This document shows positions 48,830-59,103 of a DNA stretch of 64,000 bases, in pieces; the first letter of the stretch is position 1, and each line of letters opens with the position of its first letter. The position numbers were made by a program, and so were the translations under genes. A model generated the notes under the pieces. That model was given only the letters and a program-made list of their open reading frames with translations, did no database searches and was not told the DNA's origin. The DNA is from an uncultured Saprospiraceae bacterium (GTDB lineage Bacteria; Bacteroidota; Bacteroidia; Chitinophagales; Saprospiraceae): contig CALIAU010000006.1 in assembly GCA_938045585.1 (NCBI GenBank), forward strand, positions 1 to 64,000. Reading direction: 5' to 3'.

Positions 48830-50473
48830 ATGTTAAATTTTTCTAAAAGTTGTATTCAAAACCCGAGGATAGCAGCATATGTGTCTGTTAATCATGATAT
48901 TATATATGTTTTTTTCTTATTAATTATTTTGTTTTCTTGCAAAAATGATAGTCAATCGGAAGAATACAAGGTACTTCGCTATAATCAAGCGAATAATATT
49001 ACTTCTTTGGACCCAGCCTTTGCTAAATCGCAAAACAACATGTGGGCAGTAAATCAAATCTATGATGGCTTACTGAGTCTCAATGCATCTTTGGATCTCG
49101 TTCCTCGTTTAGCTAAATCATGGCGTTTTTCCGCTGACAGAAAACAAATAACTTTTCTACTAGATACCTCATATAAATTTCATGATGACCCCTGTTTTGA
49201 AGGGAAGCCTAGATATTTGAAAGCAGATGATGTTGTATACAGTTTTAATAGAATCATAGATAAAGACACGAATTCGCCAGGTTCTTGGATATTTAATGGC
49301 ACTGTTGCTGATGAAAATCCTTTTTTAGCTGTAAATGATAGCACCTTTGTATTACGGCTGCAAAAACCATTTCTGCCTATACTTGGCATTTTGACAATGC
49401 AATATTGTTCTATTGTGCCGGAAGAAGCAGTCTTAAGCTATGGCAACCAATTTAGATCGCATCCTGTAGGAACTGGTCCTTTTAAGTTTAAAACATGGAA
49501 AGAGAATCAGGGCTTGTACCTGCTTAAAAACGAAGATTATCCTAATAACCCGGGCGATATAGATGGTATAAAAGTCAGCTTTATTCCAGATAAGAAAATT
49601 GCATATTATGAATTGTTAAATAACAATCTGGATTTATTATCTGGAATTGAGTCATCCTATGCGAGCGAACTTTTAGATAAGGAGGGCAGGCTATTGGATA
49701 GGCATGCAGATGTATTTACTTTAAACAATGCGCCCTTTCTAAACACAGAATATATTGGTATTAACATGGAATTAGCTAAGAATTCCATTTTAGGTACAAA
49801 AGATTTTAGGAAGGCACTCAATTTTGCTATCAATAGAAAAGAACTCTTAGCTAGTTTAAAGAATAACATTGGAAGTCCGGCAGATGCTGGATTTGTTCCC
49901 AAAGGACTGCCAGTCCATAATCCAGAAAAAGTACGTGGATATTCATTTAATCAAGATTCTGCTTTGTATTATTTGAAAAAATCCAACTATTTTGAAGATA
50001 AAGAGCTCATTACTGTACATACAAATAATGAATACATTGACGTGATCACGTACGTAGCAAAGAGTTGGGAAAATATGGGTATACAAGTCAAGATAGAGCT
50101 TATGGAACCCTCCATTCTACGACAGGGTATGCGCAATGAATCTATCGCTATGTTTCGTGCATCTTGGATCGCTGATTATCCTGATGCTGAAAGTTTTCTC
50201 TGTATGTATTACAGCAAGAATCCACCTCCCCCGAATTACACCCGCTTTAGAAATGATACCTTTGATAAACTCTACGAAGCAGCCTTGTCAGAGACAGATC
50301 TATCCAAACGATATGCTTTATATTGGCAAATGGACAGGATACTAATAGACGAGGCACCCATTATCTTTTTATACTACGATGAAACAGCGGTCTTCGTTAG
50401 GAATCGCATTGAAAACTTAAATACAAATGCACTCAACATGCTAGACGCAAGAGGTGTGCATATCGCTGATTAG
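48830..50473 (+). CDS. ABC transporter substrate-binding lipoprotein, peptide family (SBP_bac_5)
   Basis: LFSCKND lipobox; LDPAFAKSQNNMWAVNQIYDGLL, FRKALNFAINRKELL. Confidence 0.92.
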   Translation: MLNFSKSCIQNPRIAAYVSVNHDIIYVFFLLIILFSCKNDSQSEEYKVLRYNQANNITSLDPAFAKSQNNMWAVNQIYDGLLSLNASLDLVPRLAKSWRFSADRKQITFLLDTSYKFHDDPCFEGKPRYLKADDVVYSFNRIIDKDTNSPGSWIFNGTVADENPFLAVNDSTFVLRLQKPFLPILGILTMQYCSIVPEEAVLSYGNQFRSHPVGTGPFKFKTWKENQGLYLLKNEDYPNNPGDIDGIKVSFIPDKKIAYYELLNNNLDLLSGIESSYASELLDKEGRLLDRHADVFTLNNAPFLNTEYIGINMELAKNSILGTKDFRKALNFAINRKELLASLKNNIGSPADAGFVPKGLPVHNPEKVRGYSFNQDSALYYLKKSNYFEDKELITVHTNNEYIDVITYVAKSWENMGIQVKIELMEPSILRQGMRNESIAMFRASWIADYPDAESFLCMYYSKNPPPPNYTRFRNDTFDKLYEAALSETDLSKRYALYWQMDRILIDEAPIIFLYYDETAVFVRNRIENLNTNALNMLDARGVHIAD

Positions 50474-51480
50474 TGTAAGTCTCCAATCTTTATTGCTGTC
50501 GTGTTTAACTGAATTGTATTACCAGGATTCGTCATCAAGGATACACTCGGTGGATCAAACTGCCAAACATTTCCATTAGGAAAATCGGAAAGCCCCAAAA
50601 TGACTTTGCGCAAAGCAACAACATCTATACCTGAAATTTTATCATCTTGATTTACATCAGCTGCAATAAGCTTATAATCTTCATCAAGTAGGGTAAGTCC
50701 CAAAATATGTCGAACCATTAAAGTAATATCAATTGTAGAAACACCGCTTAAAGGGTCTGAAGTCTTATCAAAGTACAAGGTAGGAGTCGTAAGATTAGGA
50801 TATGCTGCAAATATTTCTTCAACGGTTAAATAGGTAGACAAATTTATATTTGTTGCAGCATTCGCATTCCCTGCATTTCCAATCTTTGTTGTGATTCCAG
50901 CTAAGCCTGCATTTGTCGCTGCATTCACCACATTTAAATTGAAAGCAGTCGTAGGTTGGTCCATATCTTCCTCCTCACCAGTTGCTCCTGTCGCTATGAT
51001 AGCTTCTTCCACTGAAAACAAGTTTGGTGCAACTGTAACCTCCCCATCAGGGCCAATAACATAGTATGAGGGCGTCCCAAAAAATGGACCAAAATCCCCA
51101 GAAGTAAATAACGCTTGCGCAGCAAATCCACCGCCATCCAATCCTGCTCCAGGAAATGTTAAGCCATGGTTTTCTTTAAACATGGCAACATCGGCATTAC
51201 TATCCCAATCTTTATTTGAAAGCTCCATAAACTGAACATCATATTGTCCTTCACCCCAATCCACATATTTTTCTTGCACAGAAGGAGCAACAGCATTGCA
51301 AGGAGGGCAGGTAACAAAAAAGATTTTAATGACTACCGTTGTGCCTTGATCCAAATAATCTTCGTACAGGGTATGGCTGACACCCTCAGTGTCTGTGATG
51401 GTAAAATCTGGTGCTAATTGAGCAGATACGCTGATAGTGAGAACAATAGATAGGCACAGAGTGTTGATTAGATGCTTCAT
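50470..51480 (-). CDS. Secreted thioredoxin-fold protein fused to dockerin-like C-terminal repeats
   Basis: APDFTITDTEGVSHTLYEDYL..FFVTCPPCNAVAPSVQ; TIDITLMVRHILGLTLLDEDYKLIAADVNQDDKISGIDVVALRKVILG. Confidence 0.85.
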   Translation of the reverse strand: MKHLINTLCLSIVLTISVSAQLAPDFTITDTEGVSHTLYEDYLDQGTTVVIKIFFVTCPPCNAVAPSVQEKYVDWGEGQYDVQFMELSNKDWDSNADVAMFKENHGLTFPGAGLDGGGFAAQALFTSGDFGPFFGTPSYYVIGPDGEVTVAPNLFSVEEAIIATGATGEEEDMDQPTTAFNLNVVNAATNAGLAGITTKIGNAGNANAATNINLSTYLTVEEIFAAYPNLTTPTLYFDKTSDPLSGVSTIDITLMVRHILGLTLLDEDYKLIAADVNQDDKISGIDVVALRKVILGLSDFPNGNVWQFDPPSVSLMTNPGNTIQLNTTAIKIGDLH

Positions 51481-51538
51481 AATCAGATTAGTTTTAACTT
51501 TATAAAGTTATGCATTTTAAATTTTCAATCCAACGCAT

Positions 51539-52267
51539 TTGAAGAAAACGTCGCCACTCGTCATTCTAGAAGATCTGGGCTACATAGAGTACCAGAGTGC
51601 CTGGAATTATCAAACGCAAGTACATGAATCAATAAGAGAGTGCAAAATGAGTGCCATACGAGCTGGAAAGGCCTATATAGCTGACCATAAACTCTTGTTT
51701 TGTGAGCACAATTCTGTTTTTACACTGGGTAAAACGGCTAAAATGGATCATCTGCTGAGTACAGAATCCGAACTGAAACACCAAGGAGTACAAACAATAA
51801 AAATTAATAGAGGAGGAGATATTACCTATCACGGACCAGGACAATTGACTGTTTATCCCATTTTTGACCTAGATTTTTTCTTTCATGATGTGCACAAATA
51901 TGTACGCTTATTAGAAGAAGTTGTAATACAGGTTCTCAATAAATATGGCTTGGCTGGAGTAAGGTTGGAAGGATTTACCGGAGTCTGGCTAGAGGATAAG
52001 CTAGGGCAGAGGAAAATTTGTGCAATCGGTGTGCATCTGAGTAGATGGGTAACTATGCATGGGCTTGCACTAAATGTAAACACAGAATTGGATTATTTCA
52101 AACAGATAGTGCCCTGTGGTATTAAAGAAAAGAATAAGTCAGTAACTTCTATTGCAAAAGAACTTGGAAGGCCTATAGATATGTTAGAACTCAAGCAATT
52201 TGTTGCAGAAGAGTTCAAAAACGTATTCGCTATTGCATATAAAAATGAAAAAGGAGATACAAACTGA
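51539..52267 (+). CDS. lipB: Lipoyl(octanoyl) transferase, TTG start
   Basis: RGGDITYHGPGQLTVYPIFDL, KICAIGVHLSRWVTMHGLALNV; start codon TTG at 51539. Confidence 0.95.
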   Translation: MKKTSPLVILEDLGYIEYQSAWNYQTQVHESIRECKMSAIRAGKAYIADHKLLFCEHNSVFTLGKTAKMDHLLSTESELKHQGVQTIKINRGGDITYHGPGQLTVYPIFDLDFFFHDVHKYVRLLEEVVIQVLNKYGLAGVRLEGFTGVWLEDKLGQRKICAIGVHLSRWVTMHGLALNVNTELDYFKQIVPCGIKEKNKSVTSIAKELGRPIDMLELKQFVAEEFKNVFAIAYKNEKGDTN

Positions 52268-52309
52268 TTATGCCGCATCTCCTTTTTTGATTTTTCTCGT
52301 ATTGAGTTC

Positions 52310-54175
52310 TTAATTCTTTATAACCGAAATTTCAACACGTCTATTTAGTCGACGACCATCTTTCGTGTCATTGCTTGCAATTGGATCTACTTCGCCTCTT
52401 CCAATGTATTGTAATCTACTTGCATCTATTCCTCTTTTTATCATCAGTTCATATACTCTTTTAGCACGACGTTCGGAGAGTCTTTGGTTATAGCTCGCAG
52501 TACCTCTATTATCCGTATAACCACTGATCAAGAAAACTGTTGTTGGATAGCCTTTTGCAAATGCAACTGCTTCATCAATTTTGATGGATGAGTTATCTGT
52601 TATGGCATCACTATCCGTTACAAATTTAATTTCACGCATAGTAAAGTTTATAGATCGTATCGCCTCAATATCTGGAGTTGCTATGACTACCTTCTTTTTT
52701 GGTTCAGGAGGACAGCCCCCGTTTATTGCCACGCCTGGAATCTTAGGACAACTATCTGCTGAATCCATTATGCCATCTCCATCAGTGTCAGGACATCCAT
52801 AGATGACTCCCGGAATACTAGGGCATCGATCAGCTCTGTCTTCTACACCATCTCCATCTGAATCTGGGCAACCAAACACTTTACCAAATACATTTGGGCA
52901 ACCATCCAAATCATCAATGACCCCATCGCCATCTGTGTCTACGTCTTTACATCCCTGATTTTCTACCTTGCCATATTCTTCTGGACATTTATCCTTAGCA
53001 TCTATAATTCCATCTCCATCAGTGTCAGGACAGCCTCCATACTGGGCTAGACCCTTAGTGTCAGGGCAAATATCTTCCTTATCAATGACCCCATCTCCAT
53101 CAGTGTCAGGACAGCCAGAAAAGGTTTTTGATCCAAACTCATCAGGACAATTGTCTCTACTGTCTGTTATCCCATCACCATCTGCATCGGGACATCCATC
53201 TAGTTCGCGTACACCAGGTATAAGAGGGCAGACATCATCTCTGTCTTTGATCCCATCTCCATCTGTGTCTGGATCACCACCTAAGCGGACTCCTAAGCGA
53301 AGCAGTCCAAATTGATAAGAATCATTATTATTTCTATCATCATTTGAATTCGTTGCCCAATACATACCATCTAACCAATCAGTTGTTGGTAGAACGGATC
53401 GCATTTCTAAGTCAAGATAAAATCGTTGGGATAAATCATATCGTAGACCTATACCGTAAGGAAATACAAGATGTGGAGCTTGAAATTCCTCTTGGTCTCT
53501 AACTATTTGATTAAAAATAGGTGATCCTGCATCCACTGCGTCCATGCCATTGTAATCAATTGTTGGGTCGGTATATGCTAAAGCAAGCCCAAGTGTAAAA
53601 TAAGGAGAAAGTATCTTTTTGAATTTCTCTATAGGTCTTAATTCACCATCAATATCTACACGCATTAAACGACCATCCCTACGAACATACCGCCCTTCAA
53701 GCAGTCCTTCTTTAATTTTTTCTTCATCCCAATCTCCCCATCGTTTTGCTCCTCTTGGTTCCCATTCTACATCAATTGAAAGTTCATGTAAGGGGGATTC
53801 CATTTTCCATCCTCTAGGGTGGTGGCAATTATTATTAAGATCCATATCATTTATATCTGAACAAGGACCAGTTAGATCATTATCATCACCAGACATGTTA
53901 CTACCAAAGTAATTTAGTCTAAAGGCAAAATTTGGATTGAGGTGGTATTTTAAATTCAACCCGTAACTCGGTTCAGCTTTGGCAAATAAGGATTCTCCAT
54001 GTCTTGCCCAAGAATGTGTATCGGTACCACTATTAGATAAACCTCCGTGAATGCCAATGTCCCACTTATTTCCAATTTGTATATCATAAGAAGATCGTTC
54101 TTCTACAATTATTTGGGCGGAAGTTGTTACAATTGTAAATACGCAAAATACGTACAGTAAAATTATTCGATACAT
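52310..54175 (-). CDS. Outer-membrane protein with thrombospondin type 3 repeats and C-terminal OmpA domain
   Basis: Repeated DTDGDGIxDxxDxCP; GYTDNRGTASYNQRLSERRAKRVYELMIKRGID. Confidence 0.93.
   Translation of the reverse strand: MYRIILLYVFCVFTIVTTSAQIIVEERSSYDIQIGNKWDIGIHGGLSNSGTDTHSWARHGESLFAKAEPSYGLNLKYHLNPNFAFRLNYFGSNMSGDDNDLTGPCSDINDMDLNNNCHHPRGWKMESPLHELSIDVEWEPRGAKRWGDWDEEKIKEGLLEGRYVRRDGRLMRVDIDGELRPIEKFKKILSPYFTLGLALAYTDPTIDYNGMDAVDAGSPIFNQIVRDQEEFQAPHLVFPYGIGLRYDLSQRFYLDLEMRSVLPTTDWLDGMYWATNSNDDRNNNDSYQFGLLRLGVRLGGDPDTDGDGIKDRDDVCPLIPGVRELDGCPDADGDGITDSRDNCPDEFGSKTFSGCPDTDGDGVIDKEDICPDTKGLAQYGGCPDTDGDGIIDAKDKCPEEYGKVENQGCKDVDTDGDGVIDDLDGCPNVFGKVFGCPDSDGDGVEDRADRCPSIPGVIYGCPDTDGDGIMDSADSCPKIPGVAINGGCPPEPKKKVVIATPDIEAIRSINFTMREIKFVTDSDAITDNSSIKIDEAVAFAKGYPTTVFLISGYTDNRGTASYNQRLSERRAKRVYELMIKRGIDASRLQYIGRGEVDPIASNDTKDGRRLNRRVEISVIKN
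52770..53285. repeat. Coding tandem repeat encoding TSP3 calcium-binding motifs
   Basis: Recurrent ccatctccatcAGTgtcaggaca units in-frame in the 52310-54175 gene. Confidence 0.8.
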
Positions 54176-54330
54176 AGCTGTTTGCTTGAATGTTTTAAAT
54201 AGTTCTAAAAGGAATTAACCAACTCGTTGAATTGGGTGCTTGTTGAATGGATAGTACTGTCATATATTATAAAATATAATATATATTCATCAATAATACG
54301 AGAAATGATCGTAATTCACCTATGAATTAA

Positions 54331-55095
54331 CTATTTATTTCGTCCACTCCTGTGGATCATATTTGAATTGGCCTGTTGTGTACCCATCATTAGGATGTCC
54401 TGAACGACAACATGGCTCGGTCGGCTAGCAGCAAAATAGATGGCTTCTGCAACATCTCTTGAGGTCAGTGGATTAAAGTCGTTGTAGATCTTTGCCTTTT
54501 CTTCATTGCCATCAAAACGCACCTTTGCGAACTCAGTTTCTTCTACATGGCCTGGCGCAATTTGACTCACCTTAATATTATACTTATGAAGGTCTATCCG
54601 TAATGCGCGTGTAAGAGAATCTACTGCATGCTTAGTTGCACAGTACACATTTCCATTTGGATATTCTTCTTTACCTGCAGTGGAACAAATATTAATGATG
54701 TGACCAAACTGTGCTTTTACCATAGATGGACTCACTAAGCGTGTCATGTACAAGAGTCCTTTTAAATTGGTGTCTATCATCTCATCCCAATGCGCAATCT
54801 TACCCTCGTGTATGGGATCGTAACCTTTTGCCTTCCCTGCATTATTGAGTAGTACATCTATAGGCCTATCTTTTATTTTTTCATATGCAGCCTCGCACTC
54901 TTCAAAGGAACGGACATCAAAACTTAGACAATCTACCTCTATGCCATACGCAGTACTCAAATCCTTTGCTAACTTCTCTAATCGCTCTTGGCGCCTGCCG
55001 GTAAGTATTAGATTGTAATTGTGTTTGGCAAATTCTATCGCACTCGCTTTGCCAATCCCTGATGTTGCACCTGTGATTAATATTGTCTTGTTCAT
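54331..55095 (-). CDS. Short-chain dehydrogenase/reductase (YdfG-like)
   Basis: ITGATSGIGKASAIEFA, LLNNAGKAKG, YCATKHAVDSLT. Confidence 0.95.
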   Translation of the reverse strand: MNKTILITGATSGIGKASAIEFAKHNYNLILTGRRQERLEKLAKDLSTAYGIEVDCLSFDVRSFEECEAAYEKIKDRPIDVLLNNAGKAKGYDPIHEGKIAHWDEMIDTNLKGLLYMTRLVSPSMVKAQFGHIINICSTAGKEEYPNGNVYCATKHAVDSLTRALRIDLHKYNIKVSQIAPGHVEETEFAKVRFDGNEEKAKIYNDFNPLTSRDVAEAIYFAASRPSHVVVQDILMMGTQQANSNMIHRSGRNK

Positions 55096-55100
55096 AGTGC

Positions 55101-56459
55101 TTATAAGGAGTTGATGATAGTTTCGAATTCTTTTTTAAATCCTGCGTACTCTGCAGTGGCTGGTCCATTAAAGCCTGTATGTATTTTTTGTATCCTATTG
55201 TTCTTGTCAATGAAAAGTAAGGTAGGATATGAAATGATCTCATTTAACTGAGGGAATTTTTCCGAAGTCTCTTTCTTATTATAATAACCACCATAAAGAA
55301 CAGGATAGGGGATACGCATCTTCTCTTTATATCTGTCAATCACAGCAAATGCTTTTTCTTCTTCTCGATACCGTTCAAATGCTATTGCTATCACTTCCAG
55401 ATCAGTAGGTTTATTTGCAGCTAAATATTCAGTCAAAAATTTAGACTCATCTCTACAGTTGGGACACCAGGTGCCAATGATTTGAACTAACTTATTCTTT
55501 CCTTTAAATTCTGGATCACTTAGACTTACTTGCTTACCCTTGGTATCTTTAAAACTGAAATTAAAAGGCTCATCCTTTACGGCCTGCGTAAGATTGTACG
55601 GATCTTCCAAAGTGTAACTATCATCTTTTACAGCCTGCCAATTAGATTTATAATGCTTGCCAGAATAAAAGGTACCTAGAGTCTTGCCATCTTCAAAGAC
55701 CTTTCCTTCAAATAAAAAAGCATGTGATCCATCAAAACAGGATAGATTAAACTTGTCTCCATACATGCTTCCATCCAAATATCTATAATCTCCTGTTTCT
55801 GTTTGAAATGTGCCAGAAACTTTATTTCCATCCGTTTCAAATACGCCTAGAGCGGGATATGCATCCTCCGGTTTGTCAAAATCAAAATCACATTTCCATC
55901 TTCCAGCGATATCTTGCGTGGGCTTATCTGGCTTTAATGGGAATCTATGATCTGTCCCGTGAAAGGCAATGAAGGGAATAGAGTAGTCCTCTTTGTAGTT
56001 AACATACCAAGCACCTTCTAAGATGTTTTCTTCATACAGCGCTTTAATATACGTGTCATATACAGGGAAATGTATCATCAGCGTATCACGGCCTGTTTTC
56101 TTGTTACGGCCGAAGCTGACATCATCTACCTTTATACGTTCAGAATCATTATGTATGACTATGTGGAACTCGTCTTTTGTGTCATAAATCACCTCAAAAT
56201 TGAAAGGCAGCTCTTTGTAGTTAAACGCTTTGTCAATTTCTTCCTCACCTGTAGCTACAGAAGAATGGGGTTTATCTAACTTGAGTATACCGCGCCAAAT
56301 ACCTGGTGGAATACTGGAATATGTATTTTCAAAAGAAATACATTGGAGGCTACTTAGTGCACATAGTACAATAAAGCCCCATAGTTTAACTTGATTTTTC
56401 TCCAATGAAATGATCTTCTTTATATTTAAATAAAACATTAAACGAAGTAAGGCTTCCAT
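55101..56459 (-). CDS. TlpA-like thioredoxin-domain lipoprotein
   Basis: C-terminal IIGTWCPNCRDESKFL; N-terminal LCALSSLQC lipobox; start codon uncertain. Confidence 0.85.
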   Translation of the reverse strand: MEALLRLMFYLNIKKIISLEKNQVKLWGFIVLCALSSLQCISFENTYSSIPPGIWRGILKLDKPHSSVATGEEEIDKAFNYKELPFNFEVIYDTKDEFHIVIHNDSERIKVDDVSFGRNKKTGRDTLMIHFPVYDTYIKALYEENILEGAWYVNYKEDYSIPFIAFHGTDHRFPLKPDKPTQDIAGRWKCDFDFDKPEDAYPALGVFETDGNKVSGTFQTETGDYRYLDGSMYGDKFNLSCFDGSHAFLFEGKVFEDGKTLGTFYSGKHYKSNWQAVKDDSYTLEDPYNLTQAVKDEPFNFSFKDTKGKQVSLSDPEFKGKNKLVQIIGTWCPNCRDESKFLTEYLAANKPTDLEVIAIAFERYREEEKAFAVIDRYKEKMRIPYPVLYGGYYNKKETSEKFPQLNEIISYPTLLFIDKNNRIQKIHTGFNGPATAEYAGFKKEFETIINSL

Positions 56460-56925
56460 AAATACGCGTAATGTATTGTTGTAAGTTTACTTTTTCTTCG
56501 TCTGACAAATTTTTACTGCTATTAATGCGTTGCTCCATCACTCGTAATCTATCTCTGACCATCACAATTTTATGAAAGAAGGTGTCAATGGGAATTTCCT
56601 TTTCTTTCATGCTTGCATCTTGCGGTTTTAGTATCAAAGAACCGCCATCCCATTTATCACCGAGTTCGACTACCTGAGTAATGTCACTCCATGCACTAAG
56701 TATCTTTATCAAAGATTCTTCTGCAGCATTGAAAGACACTACTTCAGTGCTTGGTATAGATTCTATAACTTCCCAAGCAGTGTAGCTTTTACCTACATGC
56801 TTTAGGCCATGCAGTATAAAGCAAACCTGATAGGCAGCTTGCTCGATTTTTATAATAACACCATCACCATACGCAGGATGGTTTACACGGCTTCCGATTC
56901 CGTGTATAGATACTTGATCACTCAT
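56386..56925 (-). CDS. Conserved hypothetical protein, tudor/CarD-like N-terminal region
   Basis: GIGSRVNHPAYGDGVIIKIEQAAYQVCFILHGLKHV resembles UvrD/CarD-type tudor segment. Confidence 0.5.
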   Translation of the reverse strand: MSDQVSIHGIGSRVNHPAYGDGVIIKIEQAAYQVCFILHGLKHVGKSYTAWEVIESIPSTEVVSFNAAEESLIKILSAWSDITQVVELGDKWDGGSLILKPQDASMKEKEIPIDTFFHKIVMVRDRLRVMEQRINSSKNLSDEEKVNLQQYITRIYGSLTSFNVLFKYKEDHFIGEKSS

Positions 56926-57045
56926 CTTCTATGATTTATTATATTTTAAAATACTTAATTTTTCAGAAGTATGTATAAGAACGTATTTCACACTACTTGG
57001 TTTTTGGGTCTTCTATTTTTTTTTTCATAGAATCGCTTAATTCAG

Positions 57046-58362
57046 TTACTTAAGCTCTGCATAATTATCATCCCAATTCTTAACCTTAGGACTTCCTAAT
57101 TTCCCAACAGCCTTTCCAACTAGCATAGCTACTGTCGCATCTCCAGTTACATTAATAACCGTTCTGCACATATCCAAGGGTCTATCCACTGCAAAAATCA
57201 AAGCAAGACCAACTGCCAACATCTCTTTTGGAAATCCAATAGCTTCTAAAACAATTACCAGCATTACCATGCCTGCACCCGGGACTGCAGCGGATCCTAT
57301 AGAAGCGAGTAGAGCTGTAAGCACGATGGTTAACTGGTCGCCAAAGCTAAGATCATAGTCTAAAGCTTGACAAATAAACACCGCTGCAACGGCTTGATAC
57401 AAACTGGTACCATCCATATTGATTGTGGCACCCACTGGACAAACAAAACTAGTAACCTCTTTCTCTACTCCTAGATGTTCTTCTACACGTTCCATAGTAA
57501 CAGGCAAAGTGGCTGCACTTGAACTCGTTGAGAATGCAAGGAGTTGTGCAGGACTGATTCCGCGTAAGAAAAAACTAGGTGATTTTCCTGTGAAGAAGAA
57601 TACAATAGTAAGGTAAAATACTATCATTAAACCAAGGCCTATGACTACAGTCAAGGCATACCAGGCTAAGGCTTTGAATATATCAGGATTCGTAGTTTCT
57701 ACTATTATGGAAGCGAGTAGAGCGAATACCGCATAGGGAGCGATTAACATAATGAGATCCACCATTTTAAGAATGACCTCATTCAGCCCATCAAAAAAGT
57801 CTACAAGGGGCTTCGCTTTTTTATCACCTATTAGGAGCATTGAAATACCAAATATCACTGTGAAAAATATCACTTGTAACATATTTCTATTGTTTCCCGC
57901 TGCTGCGAAAAAGTTTTGGGGGACCATGTCTACTAAAAACTGCAGTGGTCCTTTAGATTTTTGATTCTGAGCATTATTCACCCTTGTTTCTGCATCTGAA
58001 GCATAGGCCTTAGAGAGCTCTTCTAAGGTTTCTTGTCCTATCAAGTTCCCAGGCTGAATAATATTCACTAAAGTAAGACCAATCGTAATCGCGATAACGG
58101 TAGTAAGAATGTATGTTATGATGGTACGCCCGCCAATGCGTGAGAATTTTGAAATATCTTTTAGGTCGGAAATACCCTTAATGAGTGATGCAATAATAAG
58201 TGGCATTGCTATCAATTTCAGCAAATTGATGAAGATTGTACCTATCGGTTTTATCCAATCCACTACAAATGATTTGCCTCCAAATTGAGAAATAAGCAGA
58301 CCGAATAGAATTCCACCGATCATCCCCATAAGAATCTGCCAGTGCAGTGCGAGTTTACGCAT
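57046..58362 (-). CDS. Dicarboxylate/amino acid:cation symporter (DAACS family)
   Basis: SSSAATLPVTM, PVGATINMDGTSLYQAVAAVFICQ. Confidence 0.95.
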   Translation of the reverse strand: MRKLALHWQILMGMIGGILFGLLISQFGGKSFVVDWIKPIGTIFINLLKLIAMPLIIASLIKGISDLKDISKFSRIGGRTIITYILTTVIAITIGLTLVNIIQPGNLIGQETLEELSKAYASDAETRVNNAQNQKSKGPLQFLVDMVPQNFFAAAGNNRNMLQVIFFTVIFGISMLLIGDKKAKPLVDFFDGLNEVILKMVDLIMLIAPYAVFALLASIIVETTNPDIFKALAWYALTVVIGLGLMIVFYLTIVFFFTGKSPSFFLRGISPAQLLAFSTSSSAATLPVTMERVEEHLGVEKEVTSFVCPVGATINMDGTSLYQAVAAVFICQALDYDLSFGDQLTIVLTALLASIGSAAVPGAGMVMLVIVLEAIGFPKEMLAVGLALIFAVDRPLDMCRTVINVTGDATVAMLVGKAVGKLGSPKVKNWDDNYAELK

Positions 58363-58427
58363 ATGTGTTTTTATTGAAAAATTAAGATACCAAATTGTTT
58401 GTCATCTGGTACTGAATTCATAGTATT

Positions 58428-59096
58428 TTACACAGATTTTGTTGCTCGTATTATCTCCTTTTTGTGAGCGGGTCCTGGTAGACTTTCCAGTGTATAACCT
58501 ATCGCTTTAAGCATCCTCTTAAACCTACCTTGCGCACAGTAGGTTACAAGCTGTCCATGGCTTACAAGTTGCTTATAAAGTGGTTTGTGTATATCTTCTT
58601 CCCAGAGGGGTGCTTGGGTACTAGGGGCAAAGGCATCATAATAGATAAGATCATAGGGACCCTTATGTGAGAATTCTTGGATGGCAATGGGATGCTTCAA
58701 TATTTTAAAATGCTCTGAAATATGTTGAAAACTGTTCCATTCCACCCCATGCATTTTTTCAAGGAGTGGTTTATGCCCAAGTACACTATGAAAATTCAGT
58801 TTGTCAGTTAATTCTTTTTTAAGCGGGTGGAGCTCTACCGTGACATATTCTATATCCATCCCTAAACGCTGCGCTTCTATTGCTGTTAGAAATGCATTTA
58901 GACCGGTGCCAAAGCCCATTTCAAAAATACGTAGCCTTCGCTTACCCTGTAAATAGTTGTGATATAGACCTGCTGAGATAAATACTGTTATCGATTCTTC
59001 AATTGCACCAAATTTAGAATGGTAGCTCGCACTATACCGCTCTGAAAAGACACTGTCCGATCCATCGTTCGTAGGAATGATTTCCAGTGGTGCCAA
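58428..59096 (-). CDS. mnmD: tRNA (5-methylaminomethyl-2-thiouridine) methyltransferase, MnmD type
   Basis: FEMGFGTGLNAFLTAIEA, DLIYYDAFAPSTQAPLWEE, YCAQGRFKRMLKAIGY. Confidence 0.9.
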   Translation of the reverse strand: MAPLEIIPTNDGSDSVFSERYSASYHSKFGAIEESITVFISAGLYHNYLQGKRRLRIFEMGFGTGLNAFLTAIEAQRLGMDIEYVTVELHPLKKELTDKLNFHSVLGHKPLLEKMHGVEWNSFQHISEHFKILKHPIAIQEFSHKGPYDLIYYDAFAPSTQAPLWEEDIHKPLYKQLVSHGQLVTYCAQGRFKRMLKAIGYTLESLPGPAHKKEIIRATKSV

Positions 59097-59103
59097 TATG
59101 AAT

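Noticed and set aside
52770-53285. Regularly spaced DNA repeats resembling a CRISPR array
   Set aside because: In-frame coding repeats encoding TSP3 DTDGDG motifs; no constant repeats with unique spacers and no cas genes
52968-53315. PSPSVSGQPP repeat ORF on plus strand
   Set aside because: Antisense translation of the TSP3 repeats
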